Source of the DNA: Certhia americana
Taxonomy: Eukaryota; Chordata; Aves; Passeriformes; Certhiidae
Direction of reading: 5' to 3'
Length of the DNA stretch: 64,000 bases
Assembly (NCBI GenBank): GCA_018697195.1
Contig: CM031857.1
Span: 52,225,471-52,289,470 of the forward strand
Shown: positions 12,673 through 24,426 of the stretch, in pieces
How positions within the stretch are numbered: the stretch's first letter is position 1
Layout of the letters: each line of letters opens with the position of its first letter
Notes under the pieces: model-generated
Told to the model about the DNA's origin: nothing
The model's input: the letters and a program-made list of their open reading frames with translations, nothing else
Databases searched by the model: none
Program-made: the position numbers and the translations under genes

Positions 12673-13921
12673 CGATGCTTTGCTGTAGAACTGCAGCACA
12701 CACTACTCAGCATGTGTCTCCTATGTGCAGGTCTGAAGTCAACCTTTCTGCAGGATGATCCTCCTAGGCTAGGGAGTGTGTCTCTGGTATGAAGAACCAT
12801 AATCAGCTGCATGTTATCAAGATCTCTGGTACAGACCACTGTGGAAACTCAAGGAACATCAACCAAGGATTTTGTCATGGCTGGACCTATACCAGCTAGT
12901 AGGGAGCCAGCAAGGACAGCTGGGAGATCTGCAATAACTGAACCAGGTATTCCTTCCAAAGCAACACAGATGCCTCCAGAAGAGGGTGATCTAGGTTGCT
13001 GGCCAATTCAGAGGTAAGAGGGCAGGCATGACTGAAGCTGATCAGAGCAGGCAGAGGTTTACAGTCAAGCCCACACGGTCAAGTGGTTCCACAAAACCCA
13101 AAGGTCCTAGTCCAAGGCTGCTCTGAGGACCAGCCCCATGCAGGGAACATTGGAGGTGAGGAGCCAAAGCGTGTATACCCCATATGTGGATCCATGCTTT
13201 CCCATACAGTCATGGTCATTTCAGGGGTCAAACACAGGCTCACATCCCATGTGACCATATTGATAATGGCCTCATGTCCTCTGTGGCTGAGCAGAGCTAG
13301 GTTTCCCCAGCACACAAAGGAACACTATGCAATTAAACCATGAAGGCAGACAAGCTGTGGCCAACACAATGCCAGCCATGCAGGCAGAAAACACAAGGTC
13401 AATACCTGTAAACCCATCTAAGCCTGCCCTCAGGCCCTTTACCCCACAAAGTGGTAGATAGGTGTGAAAGGTGATGGGAGGATGCTCAGGACCTCGTGGA
13501 GCATGGGAGACAGGGACAAAATGTTAGTTGTGCCCATAACTAGTGTCAAGTGCGTGCCCTGGGTTAAACAGGTTTCAGCTATTCCTCAAGTAGTTGGGTG
13601 TGACCCCAGCTTTCGTCAGAACCCACAGATACCCCAGGCAGTGCAGCCCAGAGAAGATGACAATGAATGTGAGTAATTCTTGAAATTTGTGGGAAGACTA
13701 TTCAGACGTCTGACTTCCTGCTTCTGCATGTACAGAGGAGATGTTTTTGTCTAAAGGAGTGGTAACAGTTTACACTGATACAAAGCCTCATACACCAGGG
13801 CAGAGGAGCACAGAGCCCAGGAGAAGGGGAAGAGGGGGAAAAAACAGCAAAGTCTGCAAGGGAGCAGTGCTGACCCCGTGTGAAGAGGGAAGTAATCTAT
13901 GTCTGGGGAAGAGAATATATA

Positions 13922-13947
13922 GGAATTCCCCTTGGACCCAAGGGGAA
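13922..13947. repeat. Inverted repeat with kappaB-like motif
   Basis: TTCCCCTTGG at 13926-13935 is repeated in inverted form at 13938-13947 with a 2-bp spacer. The left edge also reads GGGGAATTCC on the minus strand (13922-13931), which matches the GGGRNNYYCC kappaB consensus. Either could occur by chance in 64 kb. Confidence 0.45.
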
Positions 13948-14734
13948 CCAGCCACTGAAGTGAGACTGAGTCAGAGCTCTTTTCCCATGGTGCTGCTGGC
14001 CAAGGCAATCACAGGGTTACCTCTGTCTGAAGGACAGATTGCATTATTTAAGTCCAGCCTAAAAGCCTTTTAATAAAGGTTAATATGGATGGGAATGTCA
14101 GCTTTCCAAAACAGTTAATTGTTTAAACATCATCAGAAGATCTTGATGGAGTTTTAAAGACTGCAGTGAAGGAAAACATTTTGTTTTGAATGCAGCCAAA
14201 GGATGAAATAGGATTTCTCTCTGTGGAAGCTATTTGGCCTATTCTCCAGGGCACCATAGGTAAGAAGAGAGAGAACATCTGAGGTTAGCAACAGTAATAC
14301 TTTTTATAATTTGAGCATACAGAATATCTTCCCAGCAACTGGAGCCACTTTAATATGAAATGCATCATTAGAGCGATGGGACTCTGATGATGGACGACAC
14401 TGAGAGATCTCCTGAGTAACCCTGATGGGAGCTGGTGGTCAGAGAATGCACCACATTAATTTACAAGCCTGTCACGGTTGCTCTGGGTTTATTTTTAACT
14501 AAAACAACCTGGTATTCAGCAATCTATGCCAGGGATACCCTGACTTTGCAGAATGTTCAGAGCAAGATCTGCAGCATATGCTTTTGTTTTCATCAGACAA
14601 AAGCTTCAAGTTAGGAGTACTCAATATTAAAGTAATGGCTTTTTTTTTTTTTCCATCTCTGCTCTATTTTTAGCAATTAGTGATCATCAATAAGTCCAGA
14701 TCACATATAATACAGTCATTAGCATGGTACTGAA

Positions 14735-14815
14735 CCCCAGAGTACATAAGGAGGTAGAGAAAGATCATTCGGTCCAACACCCACAGCCCAGTACAGGGTC
14801 TTGTGTAGATATCAC
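14735..14815 (-). mobile_element. Possible old CR1 remnant
   Basis: The phrase AGATCATTCGGTCCAACACC, followed by CAGTACAGGGTC, resembles the reversed 3' end of CR1 copies. No terminal octamers are present and the match is short, so this could be coincidence. Confidence 0.3.
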
Positions 14816-15425
14816 CCCTTCCCAGCAGATTTCTCTCTAATTGAAGAACATATTAATACCACAGGGATGGACACCAAGGAATATTTCACTTCTGCCTTAC
14901 TCACACAATTGCCTCCTGCCTACAGCAGAAGGTACTCCCCAGCTTATCAACCACTCGTGGCAGTCCAGCCACCAGTACCCAGGAAAACTGCCACACTGTC
15001 ACAGTGAAGAAATTCATACAGGTGTAGTGCAAGTAGCATGGCAACTGCACAGCTAGGGCACAAATGCAAGCTGGGGAAGAAAGCAGGAAAAACAAACAAC
15101 TGCTTCTCAGTTCATGGCATAGGGCAAACACTGGAGACGGTAAATGCTTGTTGATTTAAAGGCCCCGCTGATTTCAAAGTGACCAGCTGGCAGCAAGTGT
15201 TGATATTTGGGCCATTTAAGCAACCTTCAGATGATGACACAAACATCAATTCCCTTGGGGACCTACTGGCAATTTTCCAGTATTGTAAGCAGTGACTTAC
15301 TCAGACAAGAGACACTGCAAGTGACAACCAGAGGAAAGTCTTTGCAGAGTACAGTCACATTGCAAAATGTCAGAGCCCAGGACATTTATCTGGATGCCCT
15401 GGATGAAAAAGAGTGATAGCTAATT

Positions 15426-15860
15426 TGTCACAGAGTGAAAAGTAGAAGTCTGGGGGTTTTTAGAATGGGAGTTCAGGGGGCAAGATGGAGGAATCTGGGT
15501 GTGTCCTGTCCTTCTTCTTGTTCTTCTTGTCCTCCATCTTCTGCTGTGATGGTGGAACTTTCTGGTTGGTTTAGAGTAGAGACAGACTGTCCAACATAGG
15601 TGATAGGTATTGGAAAGTTATTGTAAATAATGTACACATAGTTTTTAGTATAAAAGTAAACACCATCCTGAGGGCAGTGGATTGTGCCTTGAACTGATTT
15701 GCTGAGAGGATCTCTTCTAGTCAGGGAAAGAATGTAATAGATGAAGAAAAATAAACATCCTTGGAAAACAGATGAAACAACTCTCGACTTTTTCTTCGAT
15801 CACGGGGCTGGGAGAAAAGGACTTTCTAAATCTCTGGAATCATCAAAACCATCAAAAAAC
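15426..15860 (+). mobile_element. Solo LTR of an ERVL-type endogenous retrovirus (passerine-like)
   Basis: The element starts with TGTCACAGAGTG at 15426. It carries a TATA box (TATAAAAG, 15649-15656) about 100 bp before a polyadenylation signal (AATAAA, 15750-15755), which is the U3-R-U5 order of an LTR. The text closely resembles ERVL LTRs I recall from zebra finch. No primer-binding site, gag, pol or env sequence follows and no second LTR is present, so it is probably a solo LTR left by recombination. The 3' boundary is uncertain by roughly 50 bp and I could not identify a target-site duplication. Confidence 0.72.
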
Positions 15861-16156
15861 CCAAGAGCAAAAGGGACAGACCTATGACAAGGATGCAGGG
15901 AAAAGAGAAAACCCAGTTCACCATGTTAACACATACTGTGGCACTCATGAGAGGAAAGAAAGCCTCAGAAGGTCAAGGCTATGTGAGAGAACTGCTACCT
16001 ACAACTTACACCCAGACATAAAACAGTGACTGCATTATTTTACAGATCAACTGGACTGCCACGACTGGCCATCTGGTCCCTGGAAGAGGAAGTCCAATGT
16101 CATTCAGAGTCCAATGTCACTGCAAAACAGAGCCACCTTGAGACAAAGCACACCCT
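15861..16156. other. Spacer between LTR and CR1
   Basis: A 12-bp direct repeat, AGTCCAATGTCA, occurs at 16091-16102 and 16108-16119 (17-bp period). Nothing else was recognised. The first part may still belong to the LTR. Confidence 0.4.
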
Positions 16157-17033
16157 GAAGTAAATTTGCAGACCACACCAAATTTGTTAAGAGTGTCAGT
16201 CTGCTGGAGTGCAGGAAGGCTCTGCAAAGGGATCTGGACAGGCTGGATCGATGGGCTGAGACCAACGACATGAGGTGCAACATGAAAAAATTCCAGGTCC
16301 TGGACTCAGGTCACAACAACTCCCTGCAGTGCTACAGGCTGGGGGCAGAGGGACTGGAGAACTGCCTGATGGAAAAAGACATGGGTGTGCTGGTCAACAA
16401 CAACTGAACATGAGCCAGACTGTGTCCAGGTGGCCAAGAAGGCCAATGGCATCCTGGCCTGTATCGGCAATGACCCTGTGGTCAGCAGGGCCAGGGCAGT
16501 GATTGTCCCCTGTACTCGGCACTGGTGAGGCCACATGTTGAATCCTGTGTTCAGTCTTGTGCCCCTTGCAACAAGAAGGACATTGAGGGGCTGGAGAAAG
16601 TCCAGAGAAAGGCAATAGGGCTGGGGGTCTGGTGCATATTTCCTGTGAGGAGTGGCTGAGGGACCCAGAGTTGTTTAGCCTGGAGGAGGTTCAGGAGAGA
16701 CCTTATTGCTCTTTACAACCACCAGAAAGAAGGGTGTAGCCAGGTAGGACTCAGTCTCTTCTCCCAGGCAACCAGTGATAGGACAAGGGACAGTCTTAAG
16801 CTGCAACAGTGGAGGTTTAGGTTGGATATAAGAAAGAATTTCTTCACAGAAAGGAAGACTAGGTACTGGAATGAACTGCCCAGGAATGTGGTGGAGTCAC
16901 TGTCCCTGAAGATTTTTAAGGAAAGACTGGACATGGCACTTAGTACCACAGTTTTGTTGACATGGTGTCGTTCAGTCAAAACTTGGACCCAGTGTTCTCA
17001 GAGGTCTTTCCCAACCTAATTGGTTCTGCATGA
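16157..17033 (+). mobile_element. CR1 LINE, longest copy in window (ORF2 end and 3' region)
   Basis: This is a 5'-truncated CR1 non-LTR retrotransposon. Conserved ORF2 C-terminal segments can be read in shifting frames: [14 protein letters not shown] near 16234-16275, VAKKANGILACI near 16430-16466, and [10 protein letters not shown] starting near 16825. An in-frame stop after LVNNN near 16405, together with frameshifts, shows it is dead. The 3' region includes GGACATGGCACTTAGT and AGAGGTCTTTCCCAACCTAA, ending near 17033 without a clear octamer tail. Reverse transcriptase catalytic motifs and the endonuclease lie upstream in full elements and are absent here. Confidence 0.93.
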
Positions 17034-19881
17034 GAGCCTGGTCAGGAGAAGCTCAGAAGGACGGCTGTCTGTTTGCTTCCAGCAAAATCTCTGTAGGGTG
17101 GTTTGGAATCAGCACAGTGTAGACTGCCTAATCACCAACTTGAAATTACCTTCTATCCATGCTCCTGTCCTCATGGTTTGACCCTAGCTCTTCATCAACT
17201 GCTATGAGTCAGACTGTGAACTCCAGAGGCATCATGGTCCCACAGAACAAGGGGCAACCAGGAGTTTAAAGAATTTAAATTTTAAAATAGAGTTTAAGAA
17301 GGAGCAGTAGTATAAAGAATAAACAGGCACTTGTAGTCTACTCAGCTGGGATGCTTGGGTAAGATTTGTCTCCTCTGCTTAACATGTCAACACCAAAGAC
17401 ACCTAAATATGGGGCAGTGACCTAACATCCCTTTATAATCACTGGTAGGGAAATAGATAATTTTTAAGCAAGCAAGTCATCTGGGCTTTGGTCATTTGTG
17501 TGAGGATATGATAAATTGAATCCAAGAAATGCTATTTCTCTTCATTGATAGCAGCAGAGAAAGCAGCGGCACTCATGGGAATTGAAGAGCAGAAACACTA
17601 TCTATCCATCCCCCAGTGCTGGATGGAGAGGGCAAGGAAGGCAGCCACTCTGTGAAACCTCTTTGGTCATCCCAGAGTGAATCAGCAGAATCTGTGAAAA
17701 TTTAACAAAATTCATGGGCAGTATTTCTTCATGTCTACAAATGCAGCTCTCATTAGATAGGTAAAGCAGATGGATATTTTTGGATCCATGAGCTACCAAG
17801 TTTGTGTGTACTGAAGACACTTCTTATACAGGTGGGTGTGAAATAGATAGAGCCTGCAAGAAAATCTCTGTGTCTATAGGTGATTTTTAATTTGTGATGA
17901 TAAAAATTGTGAAAACAGTTGTTATATAAGCTAAATCTTTATAGCAGATGGTAAGAAAAAGGAATGCACAACAGTAAATTAAAAGCTATTTGCCAAACGT
18001 ACACAAAAGGACGTTAAGGAAAGAAAGTGTTCTTGCTTCTGCCCTGTGAATGAAGAAATAGGCTTTGATAACCATATAAATGAAAACCATGTGTAACTGG
18101 ATTAAGTTTGTGGACCTGGAATAAAGAAAAAACCAAAACCACAAATAAAACAGATGCTCTCATCATGACTGGTTTCTGATTCAAAGACAGTTCCCCAGCA
18201 GCGTGTAACTCACAGAAAGTGAAGCTAAGAGGAAGTTTCCATTAAGCAACAGGGAATACAGTATTGTGCAACAGCTTTTCCAAAGTGAACGTACATTTAG
18301 GCATTGCCCAATCAAATGATAGCCAACAATGTATGCAATGAAAACCTGATGGAATCTTGCTGTAAGACAACTCAAATGATGCTATTAAATATCTTAATCT
18401 TGGAGCTGACAGAATTGTGGCATGGCATTCTGTCAATAGAAGCTATAATGAGGCAGTGGTATTACACACATACACACACACACTACCTCTTTGAACTTCT
18501 AACACAAAACTGTAGGCTGGAGGAATGGCATGTGGCATCATCAGCCAGTATGTTTCAGGCACAGGAATTTTCTCACACATCCAACTGTAGGTTAGGAAAC
18601 TCTCTTATTAATTATAGCAGATAGAGAAGCACTTCTCTTCACACTCCAAACATTTTCAATTAGTATTTTCAACAGCATAAGACAATCTTCATGATTGGTA
18701 TTGAACTGATGAATTTACAAAAAAGCAGAGCAGGTCAAACCCCACAAAAATTATAGACCTTCCCTATGCCTTCTGTGAAAGCCCATGCAGAAGACCAGAG
18801 AGCAACAAGCCAACTGCTCTACATTAGAAGTTATCCTCACAGACATCAGGGCGGACTGATTCTCCTCCCATTTTCATGAGCAAGTCTGAAGAGGATTTTC
18901 ATTAAAGTAAATGAGAATAGACTGAGTGAAAATAATTAACATGAAATTATGTAATGTACTGAACAGCACTATTCTCAGAAGAAAGGCAGATGCATTTTGG
19001 GAAAGTATGAACTAGTGTGTCACAAGTTACTGGAATGCAGGTGGAGATACATGGAAGTGCACAGTATCTATATAAAATCACACTAGATGATTTGATAGTT
19101 CTCTTCAAACTTACAAATCTATTAATTGTTTCAGAAGAGTACAGCAAAATATGCTCTAGTAAAAAGATCTGAAGCTCTGTGAGCACAATGATGCTCTCAA
19201 GCAGCCAGACCAAGACCAGATGAATACCACACAGCCTGACTGGAGGGTGTGTGCTGTGCACTCTCATGGGAGGCATCTCTGCTGGCTCCCCAGAACCCAG
19301 GGCTCCTGGGAGCAGACCTGTCTTTTGTAATTCCCACTACACCATCACTTACCTGAATGCCAAGCCTCTTAACATTGTCTTGATCCATTTAACTCTGCCT
19401 TACAAAAGTGGCATTTGAAGAAAACTCTTTAAAAACAATCCACACAGGACAGATGAATAATGTTGGATTTCAGGCAGTTTTCTCTGCAAACAGGAGTTTA
19501 AATTTCTTTTGGTAATAACCCCTTTTGACTTGCCCACACGTAGACGGTAATTATTACTGCTTTTTACAGCTAGGGTATTTTAATCCCAACACATCTCATT
19601 CCCTCTCCCACATAGACAGTCTTTGAAGCAACAATAACAAGTACCAGCTTCCCTAGGCCAGTTTGCAAATTTGCCTCAAGGCTAAAACAGTCAGAGCAGG
19701 CTTAGTAGGTCAGAATTGGATTTCCCAAATATGAACCATTCCAGAAAAAAAGTCTTTTTCTTACTGTTAACTTATTAATCATTACAGAAAAAAGAGAAAT
19801 ACTGGGAGGGTAGATGTCCCTCACATAATTCACAGTGGGAATTATGTATGGAAAATAACTGTACAAAATGCTCTGGTTCTA
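17034..19881. other. Non-coding, one microsatellite
   Basis: I see no supported gene. A CA repeat lies at 18464-18483. An isolated 5' splice-site consensus, CAG|GTAAGT, occurs on the minus strand at 19347-19355. It follows a short AGTTAAATGGATCAAGAC segment, but no acceptor-bounded coding exon can be supported. Confidence 0.45.
18464..18483. repeat. (CA)n microsatellite, interrupted
   Basis: About ten CA units with a single T interruption at 18471. It is a short tract, probably little polymorphic. Confidence 0.85.
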
Positions 19882-19914
19882 CTGAAGTCAACAGGAGTTT
19901 TTCCACTGGCTTCC
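19882..19914. repeat. Short ancient repeat fragment, copy 2
   Basis: CTGAAGTCAACAGGAG is identical to 11467-11482 and is followed by TTTTTCCACTGGCTTC. The longer context resembles tails of old amniote LINEs (GAAGTCAATGGGAGTTTTGCC-type wording). The family is not assigned. Confidence 0.4.
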
Positions 19915-20829
19915 AGCACAGCCACATTTTCACCCACTGTCTCCAGAGCGACATCTCATATGTCACCATTTACTAGTAGCAGCAGAGAGTTCACCACCAG
20001 GCCAGCCATTACCATATGAAACATAAAGGAAAGCTGAGGTATCTCTGTGGGATCTGGCAGCCCCACAGAACTCATCGAGATTTGTTTGGTTTTAATTACC
20101 ATTACAGTCACGGGCACTAAAAACTCTGTGGAGTCTGGGAACAAACTGTTTTGGTTGCCCTCAGACACACATTATCCCAGCACAACTCTGCAAGCAGCAT
20201 GGTAGCGGTACCCAGCTGGAGGAACTCCAGCAGGACCAGGGCCAGGAGACTTCAGCCAGGGGGACCTCATGCATTACCTACCTACCAGAGGGGAGATTGA
20301 CACTTCAGCTTCCTCACGTATTCCTGGGCACATTCTTAGGACCCACACAGGGATTAATGCATCTCCCTGAAAATCCAGGGATGCATGTTCTGGCTTCTTT
20401 CTACACTCAGTCTGGATGCTATTGCTGTCTGTTCCTAGACAGATGTGAGAGCTGTGCCTCACCTTGGACACAGCAGGCCCAGGGAACATGAGCCTTTGGA
20501 TAAGCTGAAGGAAAGACAGAATAGGCAAGAAGCGTGACCACTGTCAAATTTTTAAAGACTAGTTCACAATAGGCACAACTTTGTTATCACACCTGGAGGT
20601 GCAGCCATTCAGCCCCTTGCTGACAGACCCATGTTGAAGCCCTCATTCATCCTCAGCTGAAGCATTTTGTTCCTCAGTTTTTTAATGCAGTCAAACCTTG
20701 ATGAAAAGCACTCCCAGCAGATGTATTGCCGTGAAAATGTTGCTCTAATGAACTGGCAGGACAGACACTTTCACAGAAAGAAGATTTCTGAGCAGCCCGA
20801 TTCACAATTACTCTTCACATCCACAGGCT

Positions 20830-21290
20830 CTCATGCTAATTAGGAGTGACACCTTTAATTACCAGTATAGAAAGCCTCAAGAGCCAACAGATCACAGCTT
20901 AAATCTGTGACATTGTCAACCCAGAAGGCAGCTCAGCAGTTGGGTTTGGGGTTGTTTTGGGTGTTTTTTTAGAGTCAGTGTCTTGTTTCCCTATGACGCC
21001 TTGAGAAAACGTTTATTTGTGTAATGTCTACAAACCTAAAATAACAGGGAATATTTAAATTGAGGTAGAGGGCAATTTAAAGCCCAGCTGAAACTTCTCT
21101 GCTGAAATCACTAATGGTAGGAGAAATGTGTATTTCCAACACATAATTAGGAAGAGACAAATAGAGGGTGTGGAGTCTTACTATGGAATGTTAATTACAA
21201 GCAGATCCTGAATCCCCAGGTTGAGTTCCAGCCAGCTGAGGACACATATTGAAATGTACTTAGTGATATACTCATTTCTACTTAATTACT
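20830..21290. promoter_or_regulatory. Cluster of TAATTA homeodomain motifs, candidate enhancer
   Basis: Five TAATTA motifs lie at 20837-20842, 20856-20861, 21144-21149, 21192-21197 and 21283-21288. Between the first two is GGAGTGACACCT, whose reverse strand resembles a T-box half-site. If bases are taken as random at about 60% AT, I would expect well under one TAATTA in this length. Such clusters are typical of developmental enhancers, but AT-rich DNA can also produce them. Confidence 0.3.
20941..20970. repeat. G/T-rich tract
   Basis: Runs of GGGTTTGGGG and TTTTGGG followed by a T run. Similar tracts occur at 2051, 41571 and 46141. Confidence 0.6.
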
Positions 21291-23670
21291 TGTGAGACAA
21301 AGCAGCCAAAGGATATTTCTTTAGGATGCAGAGGATAGCTCTGAGAAAGATTGATAAATGTAAAAGATACATTAAGTAATAACAGTCCACCTACTTGACA
21401 GTGAAGGGAATTTCACAACAACACTTTTCCTAGTGCTCTGTGTTGCCTATTTTAATGTCCTACGTGATAAGGTTTCCACCATTTCCTTTGGAAGATCAGA
21501 TAAGTTTCATGGCCAGGATTTTTTCTCCCTGTGATATTCAGCCTGCATTTTCTTCTCCTTTTTTGGAGTTCAACTGTGCTTTTCTGAAAAAGAAAAACTT
21601 ACTATAATAATTTCTCTCTCTCCTCGTTAACTGCACCCAAAGGGTCCTCTGAAAAAGGTGTCTAGGAAGACATTTTGGTTGAATGAAACTCATTCTTTTC
21701 CAGGGATGGGTGCTGGAGGAGAAATCAAGCAGAGCAAAATACCTGAGTGGGAAGAAAAAGAAGGTTACCTAAAGTCTGTTGCAGTCCCAAGACCTCCCAG
21801 ATTTCATGCCTGTTCCATGCACTGCATGCAGCACATGCTGTGGATGCATTTTCATGCTTCAGATCATGCAACAGGACTAAGTGGCAGAAGGTGGTTGATA
21901 AGGACTGGCAGCCAAGCTACTCGTCCTCACCTGCACACAGGTATCAAAGTCTCCTTAAAACTTATCCCTGGATGGACTCTTTCAATTGATCTTGAATGGT
22001 AGGTGATGTTCCAAGATAGCAGCTGCCTCAGCATGAAGTGATGATGGAGAGGCTGTCCTGCAAATACATGAACTTCAGGCTGAGGTACATAGGGCAGGAG
22101 CCAGTTGCATGGTCCTCAAGAGCACAGGTTTGCACTGTGTGCCTTGCACATAGGCTCAATTTCATTCCATGCCAGTCACTAGGGGCTTGCTGCCCTCATC
22201 CTCCTTCCTACCCTACATTTTCTTCCATTAATTTTGCAGCTGCAGAACTATCTTCATGGTAAGACTGAGTCAAGCCTGGACTCTTAAAGGATACATGTAG
22301 CTATTCTATCTCAGAGTCAGACAGTTTGGAAATGCTAATGCCATGCCAGACACAGGTGAAACTTGTGTCTGTAAATACATTCAGAGTCAAGTGGAAATAA
22401 TCACATCCAACATGATCAAAGTGCAGTATCAGTTGATTGCCATCCAGCAGACAGCAGAAAAATTCAGTCAATTTATTGTTCCCAAACACATCAAGGATCT
22501 CAGGCAATAGCCAGAACCTGGAAGTAACTGCTGCTACCCTAAATCCACAGCTGTCATGATGTATAAGGTACAAGGTAACACCACATGTTCCCCAGTCCTC
22601 CTGAGAGGCAATCTGTACTGGCTGAGAGTGCTCCCTTGCAGTTGTGATCATCCAGGTGAGGAGAGGCCTCTATCACAGCAAGCAGATTTGCACTGCTGCC
22701 TGTTTGGGTGATAAAAGACACACAGATGCCACATGTGCCTGTTGGTAAGTGGCTGCTTGGCTTTAGGACAAATGCAAGACCAGACATCACCAGGGATAAA
22801 GCAAAATGTTGAAAGTCACTGAAAAATAACAAAGAGAGTGAAAGAAGAAAAAGTTTAGTGTAGATAAAAATCATTATTGGTTCTCTCTCTAAATCTGCCA
22901 TCTCTTTATTCCCTAAAACTCTTAAACAAGAGGATACTGACCCTGCTGTCTGAGTCATATGCCACAATCATCTCTGAGGTAACTACCAAAGAAACAACAG
23001 AAGACATCTAAACAAAATCAGGGAGAACACCAGTTTCCTTCACCACTAAGGCCAACCCAAAATCCTACAGGCAACAGACTTTTGTTGACAGAAAAGGAGC
23101 ATCTACACAGGAAGTGGTGAATCTGAGGCAGCGCACAAAAATGAAACTGATATTTGGATGCTGGGACTGCATCTCAATCCAGATAGATACTATAAGTTGA
23201 AAAATTAGAAAAAAAATAAGTGAAAACTGTGCAAACCCCTAAAAAGGGACCAGCTGTTCTTCACTGGAATAGCCCCTTGGTTGTAAGTGTGTTTTTCAGC
23301 CCTATCCCTGTCTTTTTCTTCCACAGTTTTTTCTAAATCCTGCCCAGTCTGCATTTACCTCTCCCAGCAGTCAAGACCTTTCAGACCATCTTTGCATCTC
23401 TCTTGTTCAATGACATGTGGGACTACAGAGGCCCAAAGAGGAATCACAGGAACTAAGTGGAGACAGGGCAGAGGGCATAAAAAGAGGTGCAAGACACATC
23501 CACCCTCACTGCAGTGTGTTATGTTGAATATCTGAAAAGAGCATGAGAAAAATGAATACAGGCAAGCTTAGTAGAAAATCTGGAGTGATTGATTTAGTCC
23601 TCTTCCATTTGAAGAGGCCTGCATAAAGTTAACAGTTGTCTAGAAGCCAGAAAGAATTTTCCTTCTTTAT
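21291..23670. other. Non-coding, nothing recognised
   Basis: Two overlapping minus-strand frames (22301-22651, 116 codons; 22554-22967, 137 codons) lack family motifs and splice context. I see no repeat family. Confidence 0.45.
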
Positions 23671-23995
23671 CTGGAGAAGTGGGCCCATAGGAAAGAATAT
23701 CATGTGCTTTTACAGGAAGAAGTACAAACTGCTGCAGCCCCTGGTATTGACACAGGCTGAGGGATGAACAGATTGAGAGCACCCCTGAGGAAAAGAACTT
23801 GGCGTGCTGGTGGGTAAGAGGTTGGATATGACCCAGCAATGTGCACTCCCTGCCCAGGTAACCAAAGGTGTCCAACAGCATACAGTGACAAGAGAAGGGT
23901 GAATGGTTTTAGACAGACAGAGAGTAGGTTTGGGTGAGATATTAGAAAAAGATTTGTTACTGTGTGGGTGGTGAAGCACTGGAACAGGTTGTATC
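23671..23995 (+). mobile_element. CR1 LINE fragment with internal deletion
   Basis: The copy opens at CTGGAGAAGTGGGCCCAT and runs through GAGGAAAAGAACTTGG and ATGACCCAGCAATGTGCACT, all standard CR1 ORF2 text. Near 23873-23886 it jumps from CCAAAGGTGTCCAACAGC to GTGACAAGAGAAGGG, skipping what is normally a few hundred bases. It then continues with AGATATTAGAAAAAGA and GAAGCACTGGAACAGGTTG. It diverges after about 23995. The deletion is inferred by comparison with remembered CR1 structure. Confidence 0.8.
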
Positions 23996-24090
23996 TACCT
24001 ACATGCCATGGTGGAGCAGCTGAAGAGCAGGGAACAGAATAAAGGACTGTCTGTCAGGTGGAAAGATGGAAGCATTGAACATCTTTTCAA

Positions 24091-24426
24091 TACTTAAAGG
24101 GGGCATATAAGAAAGATGGGGACAAAGTTTTTATCAGGACATGTTGTTGTGGAACAACAGGTAATGGTTGGGGAGGGTATATAAAAGAGGGTAGATTTAG
24201 AATAGATATAAAAAAGAAATGTTTTATTATGAGGATTGTGAAACACTGGAACATGTTTCCCAGAGAGACTGTGGACATCTCGTCCCTGGAATCATTCAAG
24301 GTCAGGATGGGTGGGGTTTTGAGGTACCTGATTTAACTAAAGATGTTCCTGCACATTGCAGGGGAGGTTGGACTAAATAATCTTTAGAGGTCCCCTACAA
24401 ACCAAAATAATCTGTTATTCTGTGAT
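24091..24426 (+). mobile_element. CR1 LINE 3' end with terminal octamer
   Basis: This is a second CR1 copy in the same orientation, about 95 bp after the previous one. It includes AGAGGGTAGATTTAGAATAG, GTGAAACACTGGAACATG, and a 3' tail with GGTTGGACTAAATAATCTTT. It ends in TTATTCTGTGAT, one copy of the short direct repeat that closes CR1 elements. Because this copy overlaps the same part of CR1 as its neighbour, it is a separate insertion rather than a continuation. Confidence 0.9.

Larger units (their letters stand above)
12673..15425. other. Non-coding, small structures only
   Basis: This stretch contains a near-perfect palindrome at 13926-13947, a run of 13 T at 14640-14652, and a possible CR1 remnant near 14735. 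Frames such as 13741-14073 (plus, 110 codons) show no domain. Confidence 0.45.

Noticed and set aside
15861..16156. Internal retroviral sequence after the LTR
   Set aside because: No primer-binding site and no gag or pol reading frame. The segment leads directly into a CR1 copy.
17332..17460. Possible old repeat (words such as GACACCTAAATATGG)
   Set aside because: It vaguely resembles ancient amniote repeats, but I could not match a second copy or a family.
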